A stretch of DNA of 60,806 bases from Gammaproteobacteria bacterium (GTDB lineage: Bacteria > Pseudomonadota > Gammaproteobacteria > Steroidobacterales > GCA-2729495), in NCBI GenBank assembly GCA_020851975.1, contig JADZBS010000113.1:1-60806 (forward strand). The letters are read 5' to 3'. Below, one piece after another: positions 54,988 to 60,806 of the stretch; the first letter of the stretch is position 1; the number at the start of each line of letters is the position of its first letter. A program made the translations under genes and the position numbers. The notes under the pieces were generated by a model. The model saw only the letters and a program-made list of their open reading frames with translations, searched no databases and had not been told where the DNA came from.

Positions 54988-55967
54988 ACCTCCGCACCAT
55001 CGGCCAGCCCGCGGCTGGCAAGAAAGTAGGCCAGACCGATGACGATGCCGGTCAGCATGCGGGCGCCGGTCCCGGCCCGGCGCAGCTGCCCGAAGGAGAT
55101 GGCAAGCGCCAGCACGCACATCGGCGCCACCGCGACGGCCGATGCCATGCGCCGCCAGAGTTCGACCTCGAAGTGCCGGGAGTCGAGCCCGTTGCGACGC
55201 TGGTAGTCGATGTAACGCCACAGGGCGAGACCATCGAGCGCCTCCGGGCGCACCACGGTGAGACCGAGCAGTTCGGGGTTCAGTCCGGCCACCTCGGCGA
55301 ACCGCCGTTCGTGTCGCAGGGTGACCCCATCGGGGCCAAAGCGCGTCTCCGCATAGTTGTCGAGCGTCCACTCCTGCCCGCCACCGATGCTCGCCGAGTC
55401 GGCCCGTGCCACGCTGGTGAGTTCCCCGCCCCCGCGCCAGCGGAACAGGTAGACGCCGCCGAATTGCGTGGGCTCGCCGAGCCGGCTCAGGTTGAGGATG
55501 ACCTCCCCGTCGCGCACCCACGCCGACTGCACGCTCGCCAGCCCCGAGGGCCCGTGCATGGCGAAGGTGCGGAATTGCCGCGAATAGCGCTCCAGCGGCG
55601 GCGCCAGGTAGAAGGCGAGCGCCAGCGCCAGCAGCGCCAGCCCGAGTCCGGTGACCAGCACCGCGCGCGCCAGCGCCACCGGCGAGGCGCCAGCCGCCCG
55701 CAGCGCGATCAGCTCGCTGCCGTTGGCAAGCCCGCCCAGGCCGAGCAGCGCCCCGAGCAGCACGCCCATGGGCAGCAACATGAAGGCCATCTCCGGCAGC
55801 TTCATCAGGGCGTAGGCCAGGCCCTGCGCGATCCCGTAGCCGCCAGTGCCGACGTCGTCGAGCTGCCCGACGAACTCGATGAAGCCGCCGATTGCCAGCA
55901 GGACGGCCAGGACAACCGCCGTGGTGACGAGGATGGTACGGGCCAGGTAGCCGCGGATGATGTTCAC
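54900..55967 (-). CDS. lptG: LPS export permease LptG
   Basis: YjgQ/LptG permease (355 aa), half of the LptB2FG transporter that extracts lipopolysaccharide from the inner membrane. N-terminal helix (ARTILVTTAVVLAVLLAIGGFIE in part), LPMGVLLGALLGLGGLANGSELIALRAAG, a periplasmic jellyroll, and C-terminal helices. The start is GTG at 55967 in a 4-nt GTGA overlap with the lptF stop; an in-frame extension upstream lies inside lptF. Confidence 0.95.
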   Translation of the reverse strand: MNIIRGYLARTILVTTAVVLAVLLAIGGFIEFVGQLDDVGTGGYGIAQGLAYALMKLPEMAFMLLPMGVLLGALLGLGGLANGSELIALRAAGASPVALARAVLVTGLGLALLALALAFYLAPPLERYSRQFRTFAMHGPSGLASVQSAWVRDGEVILNLSRLGEPTQFGGVYLFRWRGGGELTSVARADSASIGGGQEWTLDNYAETRFGPDGVTLRHERRFAEVAGLNPELLGLTVVRPEALDGLALWRYIDYQRRNGLDSRHFEVELWRRMASAVAVAPMCVLALAISFGQLRRAGTGARMLTGIVIGLAYFLASRGLADGAEVYKLEPLIVGWMPTVVLAVVASVMVVRAR

Positions 55968-57058
55968 GTGACTGCCCGCCGCATCACCAGCCGGCGCCAC
56001 CAGCCGTAACGGTTCGCCAGCAGCAGCAGCGCCACGGCGACGAACAGCACGTGGACCCACCACATGCCGATCAGGGGCGCGATCCTGCCGCGCTCGAGCC
56101 ACACCCGCGCGGCGCCGAGCAGGTTGGCGTAGGTGATGTAGACCAGCACGCCCGCGCGCAGCCCGGCATAGCGGCCCTGGCGGGGCGAGGAGTGCCCCAG
56201 CGGCACGGCGAGCAGGGTCAGCACGATCACCATGACCGGTGCGGACAGGCGCCACTGCAACTCGGCCAGGTCGGCGGCGTCATCCGAACCGATCAGTGCC
56301 CCCAGGGAGCGGGACTCGGGCTCGTCGGCAATGGCGATCTCGGAGGGCAGCGAATAGGGGATGCCGTGGCGGGCGAACTCGATGATGCGGAATTGCGGTT
56401 GTCCCGGTTCACCCTCGTAGCGGCGCCCGTCGGCGAAGGTGAGCATGCGCACGTCGGGATTGGCGGTCATCTCCTGCCAGGCCTGCGCGGCGACGATGAT
56501 CTCCACGCCTCCCTCGTTGCGGCGTTGCACGAACACGTTGCGCAACCGCCCGTCCGGCGACACGGCCTCCGCGTAGACGACGGCATCGGCCTGGCCGAAA
56601 CTCACGAACCGGCCCGCTTCCATCACGCTCAGATCGGAACGCGTGCGCATCTCCTGCGCGATGCGACGCACCTCGGCATTCGCCCCCGGCGCCACCACCA
56701 GGGCTATGTAGCCGACGATCAGGGTGATCGCGCCGGCGAGCAGCACCAGCGGCCGGTAGAGCTGCACCGGGCCGATGCCACAGGCCATGAGCGCGTACAT
56801 CTCGCTGTCGCGATACAGGCGACCGAGGGCAATGAGGATGGCGAGGAACAGGCCGACGGGAATCAGGATGGTCAGGTATTGCAGCGACGTCAGGCCCATC
56901 ACCTGCAACAAGGCGTCCTTCGGCAGGCGGCTCGCTGCGGCATCGCTCAGGACGCTGGCGAACTGGTTGGTGACCAGGATCAGCAGCAGCACGGCCGTCA
57001 CCGCGAACCAGGTCTGCGCCGCCTCGCGCAGCACGTAGCGATCAGCGATCCTGGCCAT
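55964..57058 (-). CDS. lptF: LPS export permease LptF
   Basis: Partner of LptG (364 aa): MARIADRYVLREAAQTWFAV, LIPVGLFLAILIALGRLYRDSEMYALMACGIG, a periplasmic domain with SVMEAGRFVSFGQADAVVYAE, and C-terminal LLAVPLGHSSPRQGRYAGL with three membrane helices. Divergent from pepA; the 218-nt gap (57059-57276) holds the promoters. On the plus strand TACACT at 57136-57141 with TTGCTT at 57111-57116 (19 nt apart) is only a weak candidate. Confidence 0.96.
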   Translation of the reverse strand: MARIADRYVLREAAQTWFAVTAVLLLILVTNQFASVLSDAAASRLPKDALLQVMGLTSLQYLTILIPVGLFLAILIALGRLYRDSEMYALMACGIGPVQLYRPLVLLAGAITLIVGYIALVVAPGANAEVRRIAQEMRTRSDLSVMEAGRFVSFGQADAVVYAEAVSPDGRLRNVFVQRRNEGGVEIIVAAQAWQEMTANPDVRMLTFADGRRYEGEPGQPQFRIIEFARHGIPYSLPSEIAIADEPESRSLGALIGSDDAADLAELQWRLSAPVMVIVLTLLAVPLGHSSPRQGRYAGLRAGVLVYITYANLLGAARVWLERGRIAPLIGMWWVHVLFVAVALLLLANRYGWWRRLVMRRAVT

Positions 57059-57276
57059 GGCCCCTGCCTGCCACGCACCCTTGCCGAGCCCTGCCCAGCC
57101 CGTCCCGGGCTTGCTTCGGAGTCATTGGCATCCGTTACACTACGTTTCGCGACGGGGAGCGTACGCGCCTCACGGGCGCGCCGGAATGATCCGATCGGGC
57201 CGGTGGGCCAGTCAAGCCGCACCCGGGTGGCCGCGTGCCGGGCACCGGGGTCACTGTCCGGCACACGGAGACGAAC

Positions 57277-58767
57277 ATGCGATTTCAGGTCAAGGCAGGC
57301 GCCGCCTCGCGCCAGCGTGCCGACTGCATCATCCTGCCGGTCTACGCAGGCGGGCCGCTGCCCGCAGCAACCCGCGAGGCTGACCGCGCCGCCCATGGCC
57401 TGCTGCGCGCACTCCTGCGCCATGGCGACGTCCGTGGTGAAGCCGGCGAGACGCTGCTCCTGCCGAAGGTTCCCGGTCTCGCCTGCCCGCGCGTGCTCCT
57501 GGTCGGGCTCGGTGCCCGCGAGAAGTGCGACCGCAAGGTGTTCCGCAAGGCGATGCGCGCCGCCCTCGGCGCCGTGACGCGCACCGCGGCCGCGGATGTC
57601 GTCAGCTATCTCGGCACCGAGGCGGTGCGTGGAACCGATGCCTACCGGCGCGCACGCATTGCCGTGGAGGCCTGGCACGACGTCGCCTACCGTTTCACCA
57701 CGCTGAAGACACGCGCCAGCAACAGCCAGAACAAGGCACCGCGGCAGCGGGCGCTCGGGCTTGCTGCCGACGCCGCGGATGCCGCCGCCACGCGGCGGGG
57801 TCTCGCTCACGGCCAGGCCATCGGTGCCGCCATGACGCTCGCGCGCGATCTCGGCAATCTGCCGGCCAACATCTGCACCCCTTCCTACCTGGTCCGCCAG
57901 GCGCGCGAGGTGGCCCGCGGCAACGCGCGGCTCGGCGTCACGGTGCTCGACGAGGCACGCATGCGGCGCCTGAAGATGGGCTCGCTGCTCTCGGTGACTG
58001 CCGGCAGCGATGAACCGGCGCGGTTCATCGTCATGAACTACCGGGGCGCGGCCCGCAGCAAGGCGCCGGTCGTCCTGGTCGGCAAGGGCATCACCTTCGA
58101 CACCGGCGGCATTTCGCTCAAGCCCGGTCCCCAGATGGACGAGATGAAGTACGACATGAGCGGTGCCGGGACGGTGATCGCCGTGCTCCAGGCCGTGGCT
58201 GCGCTGCGCCTGCCGCTGAACGTCGTCGGCCTGGTGCCGACCTGCGAAAACATGCCGGGCGGCTCGGCGACGCGCCCGGGCGACATCGTGCGATCGATGT
58301 CGGGGCAGACGATCGAGATCCTCAACACCGACGCCGAAGGCCGCCTGATCCTGTGCGACGCACTGAGCTACGGCCTGCGCTACCGCCCGGCCGCCATGAT
58401 CGACATCGCCACGCTGACGGGCGCCTGCGTCGTCGCGCTCGGCAAGCACCGCAGCGGCCTCATGGCGAACGCCGATCCGCTGGCCGAGGCCTTGCTCGCA
58501 GCCGGTGAGGCCGCCGACGATCCCGCCTGGCGCCTGCCCCTCGGTGAGGAGTACATGGAACAACTGAAGAGCCCGTTTGCCGACGTGGCCAACATCGGCG
58601 GGCGCGAGGCCGGCACCATCACCGCGGCTGCCTTCCTCTCGCGCTTCGTCGGCACCACCCCGTGGGCGCATCTCGACATTGCCGGCACCGCGTGGAATGC
58701 CGGCGCATCGAAGGGCAGCACGGGAAGGCCGGTCGGCCTGCTGGTCGAATACCTGTTGAACCGTTGA
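57277..58767 (+). CDS. pepA: Leucyl aminopeptidase PepA (M17)
   Basis: Di-metal aminopeptidase (496 aa). Metal- and substrate-binding motifs are intact: VGKGITFDTGGISLKPG, YDMSGAGTVI, and the M17 signature NTDAEGRLIL, with LTGACVVALG following. ATG at 57277 has an ACGGAG site 6 nt upstream. The pepA-holC-valS order is standard for gammaproteobacteria. Confidence 0.97.
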   Translation: MRFQVKAGAASRQRADCIILPVYAGGPLPAATREADRAAHGLLRALLRHGDVRGEAGETLLLPKVPGLACPRVLLVGLGAREKCDRKVFRKAMRAALGAVTRTAAADVVSYLGTEAVRGTDAYRRARIAVEAWHDVAYRFTTLKTRASNSQNKAPRQRALGLAADAADAAATRRGLAHGQAIGAAMTLARDLGNLPANICTPSYLVRQAREVARGNARLGVTVLDEARMRRLKMGSLLSVTAGSDEPARFIVMNYRGAARSKAPVVLVGKGITFDTGGISLKPGPQMDEMKYDMSGAGTVIAVLQAVAALRLPLNVVGLVPTCENMPGGSATRPGDIVRSMSGQTIEILNTDAEGRLILCDALSYGLRYRPAAMIDIATLTGACVVALGKHRSGLMANADPLAEALLAAGEAADDPAWRLPLGEEYMEQLKSPFADVANIGGREAGTITAAAFLSRFVGTTPWAHLDIAGTAWNAGASKGSTGRPVGLLVEYLLNR

Positions 58768-58775
58768 GCGGTATC

Positions 58776-59261
58776 ATGGCCGCCACGGGTCCTGATCCGG
58801 GCCCGCCGGATGCATCCTTGGCTGGACCTGGTCGCGTGGACTTCTACATCGTGACGGCGGCGGACGACGCCGCGAGGCTGCGCTTTGCCTGCCGCCTCGC
58901 GGAGAAGGCCTATCACCTCGGCCACCGCGTCCACCTGCAGGCCGCTTCCCCGGCCGAGGCGGGACGACTCGACGAACTCCTCTGGACCTTCCGCCAGGGC
59001 AGCTTCGTCCCGCACGAGATCGCCACCGGGGCAGCGGTGACCGAGTCGCCGGTCACCATCGGCCACGGCGAAGGCACCTGCAGTGGCGTCGACCTGCTGA
59101 TCAACCTGGTCGATGGACCGCCGGCCAGCGATTGCACACGCCTCGCCGAAGTCATCGCCGCAGACGACATGCCGGCCCGCGAACACGGCCGCGAACGCTA
59201 TCGCCACTACCGCGGCCTCGGCTGCGAACTGGCCACGCACGAGATCGAGGCAGCCCGATGA
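58776..59261 (+). CDS. holC: DNA polymerase III chi subunit
   Basis: Chi subunit (161 aa from this ATG) that links the clamp loader to [30 protein letters not shown] in part, [16 protein letters not shown] and the C-terminal [17 protein letters not shown] are typical. GTG at 58836, just before VDFYIV, is an alternative start and would remove 20 poorly conserved residues. The stop overlaps the next ATG by 4 nt. Confidence 0.92.
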   Translation: MAATGPDPGPPDASLAGPGRVDFYIVTAADDAARLRFACRLAEKAYHLGHRVHLQAASPAEAGRLDELLWTFRQGSFVPHEIATGAAVTESPVTIGHGEGTCSGVDLLINLVDGPPASDCTRLAEVIAADDMPAREHGRERYRHYRGLGCELATHEIEAAR

Positions 59262-59533
59262 CCGAGAAGAAGATCCCCGTACTCACCGAGATCGTGACGA
59301 CACCCGGGAACGGCACCCCGGCGCCACCGTTGCTCGTCACCGACGAGGAACTGAAGGAGCTGCAGGCGCGCATCGCCACGGAGGGCTACGCGCTGATGGA
59401 GCGGCTGCTCCACGAATCGTTGCGGGAGATGGAAGCCAACCTCTTCGCCGACGTGATCGGGCAGTTGCGGACGGAGCTGCCGGACCTGATCGACGACGTG
59501 CTGCAGGAACACTTCGGTACCGGCCGCCGCTAG
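59258..59533 (+). CDS. Small conserved protein of unknown function between holC and valS
   Basis: A 91-aa soluble acidic protein: [17 protein letters not shown], then Pro-rich turns, then a predicted amphipathic helical half ([18 protein letters not shown] and [18 protein letters not shown]). No known domain is recognised with certainty; a start of the form IPVLTE(I/V)V occurs in some small proteobacterial proteins. The ATGA overlap with holC implies coupled translation. Confidence 0.75.
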   Translation: MTEKKIPVLTEIVTTPGNGTPAPPLLVTDEELKELQARIATEGYALMERLLHESLREMEANLFADVIGQLRTELPDLIDDVLQEHFGTGRR

Positions 59534-59553
59534 GCGCCCGGCACGAACCCGCC

Positions 59554-60806
59554 ATGGACAAGACCTATCACCCCGCCGCCATCGAGCGACGCGTCTACGA
59601 GCGCTGGGAGCAGGCCGGCCAATTCGCACCCGCAGGCGCCGGGCCGGCCTACTGCATCATGATCCCGCCGCCGAACGTCACCGGCACACTGCACATGGGC
59701 CACGCGTTCCAGCACACGCTGATGGACACCCTGTCGCGCTACCAGCGCATGCGTGGTGCCCGGGTCCTCTGGCAGCCGGGCACGGATCATGCGGGCATCG
59801 CCACGCAGATGGTCGTGGAACGGCAGCTCAACGCCGAAGGACTCACGCGCCACGATGTCGGACGCGAACGGTTCGTCGAGCGCGTCTGGCAATGGAAGGA
59901 ACAGTCCGGCGGCACGATCTGCCGGCAGATGCGCCGGCTCGGCAACTCGGTGGACTGGTCGCGCGACCGCTTCACCATGGACGATGGCCTGTCGGAGGCG
60001 GTCACGGAGGTGTTCGTGCGCCTGCACCAGGAGGGGCTGATCTACCGCGGCCAGCGGCTGGTCAACTGGGATCCGGTGCTGCACACGGCGCTCTCCGACC
60101 TCGAGGTGCTCGCCGAGCCGGAAGCCGGCCACCTGTGGCACTGCCGCTATCCGCTGGCCGACGGTTCCGGCCACCTGGTCGTGGCCACGACCCGTCCCGA
60201 GACGCTGCTCGGCGACACCGCGGTGGCGGTGCACCCGGACGACGATCGCTACCGCCACCTGGTCGGCCGCGAGGTGCGGCTCCCGGTGACCGGCCGGCTC
60301 GTGCCCGTGATCGCCGACGCCTACGTCGATCCCGCCTTCGGCTCGGGCTGCGTGAAGATCACCCCGGGGCACGACTTCAACGACTACGAGATCGGCCGTC
60401 GCCATGACCTGCCGCTCATCAACGTGCTCGACCGCAATGCCCGCATCACGGCCGGACACGGCCCGTCCGGCCCGCTGCCGCCCGGCGAGATCCCGGCCGA
60501 CCTGGTCGGGCTCGACCGCTTCGAGGCGCGCCGTCGCATCGTCGCGCGGCTCGAGGCGGAAGACCTCCTCGAGAAGATCGAGCCACACCAGTTGCCGGTG
60601 CCCCGCGGCGATCGCAGCGGTGCCGTGCTCGAACCCTGGCTGACCGACCAGTGGTACGTAAGGATCGCGCCGCTCGCCGCACCGGCGATTGCCGCCGTGG
60701 AGGACGGACGCATCCGCTTCGTGCCCGACAACTGGGCGCGCACCTATTTCCAGTGGATGCACAACATCCAGGACTGGTGCATCAGCCGACAGCTGTGGTG
60801 GGGCCA
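59554..60806 (+). CDS. valS: Valyl-tRNA synthetase, N-terminal part
   Basis: Class I synthetase charging tRNA-Val; the first 417 residues are in the window and the frame runs off the right edge. [22 protein letters not shown], the HIGH-type motif [31 protein letters not shown], and the CP1 editing domain ([42 protein letters not shown]) are present. ATG at 59554 is 20 nt after the preceding stop. Confidence 0.97.
   Translation, partial: MDKTYHPAAIERRVYERWEQAGQFAPAGAGPAYCIMIPPPNVTGTLHMGHAFQHTLMDTLSRYQRMRGARVLWQPGTDHAGIATQMVVERQLNAEGLTRHDVGRERFVERVWQWKEQSGGTICRQMRRLGNSVDWSRDRFTMDDGLSEAVTEVFVRLHQEGLIYRGQRLVNWDPVLHTALSDLEVLAEPEAGHLWHCRYPLADGSGHLVVATTRPETLLGDTAVAVHPDDDRYRHLVGREVRLPVTGRLVPVIADAYVDPAFGSGCVKITPGHDFNDYEIGRRHDLPLINVLDRNARITAGHGPSGPLPPGEIPADLVGLDRFEARRRIVARLEAEDLLEKIEPHQLPVPRGDRSGAVLEPWLTDQWYVRIAPLAAPAIAAVEDGRIRFVPDNWARTYFQWMHNIQDWCISRQLWWG

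Overview
This 60.8 kb window is a G+C-rich (roughly two-thirds G+C by eye) stretch of gammaproteobacterial core chromosome. The evidence is gene order and family membership: tsaE-amiC-mutL-miaA-hfq-hflX-hflK-hflC-DUF2065-purA, then rnr-rlmB-rpsF-rpsR-rplI, rpsP-rimM-trmD-rplS, lptF-lptG divergent from pepA-holC-valS, and a complete Mla lipid-transport set. Genes are tightly packed, often overlapping by 1-4 nt, and non-ATG starts are frequent. The genus cannot be read from the sequence; a free-living Chromatiales-, Steroidobacterales- or Nevskiales-like lineage would fit. I saw no insertion sequence, prophage, CRISPR array, integrase or rRNA gene. No stretch over 300 nt lacks a gene.

Layout. 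1-4303: outer-membrane maintenance (end of a BepA-like TPR protein, mlaA, then convergent mlaFEDCB). 4483-10821: an Rrf2-type regulator with a recognisable promoter/operator, then sufBCDS-sufU-sufT, an Fe-S assembly operon of the SufU type; sixA follows. 11354-18086 (minus): sppA, a PQQ-type sugar dehydrogenase and a four-gene TRAP-T transporter, downstream of the ribosomal/tRNA-modification block rpsP-rimM-trmD-rplS (18143-20166) and ffh. 21811-24478: a CorB-type CBS/CNNM membrane protein convergent with radA. 24600-28671: a signalling island of CHASE2-Ser/Thr kinase, PP2C phosphatase and FHA protein. 28676-36403 (minus): alr, dnaB, rplI, DUF2232, rpsR, rpsF, rlmB, rnr. A tRNA-Leu(CAG) at 36494 separates this from the 36602-48840 minus block: DUF6524, purA, DUF2065, hflC, hflK, hflX, hfq, miaA, mutL, amiC, tsaE, nnr. 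48891-54287: queG, then panC, panB, a deoxynucleoside kinase, folK and pcnB. A tRNA-Glu(CTC) and a frameshifted RDD gene follow, then lptG/lptF, pepA, holC, a small conserved ORF and the start of valS, cut by the window edge.

Most of the window is conserved housekeeping. The parts most worth a second look are the SUF promoter with two dyads, the CHASE2-kinase/PP2C/FHA module with an AT-rich promoter-like patch inside the phosphatase gene, the one-base frameshift in the RDD gene, the TRAP-T/sugar-dehydrogenase cluster behind ribosomal genes, a hairpin leader before rpsF, and the non-ATG start of pcnB. I did not find strong evidence for a wholly undescribed system.
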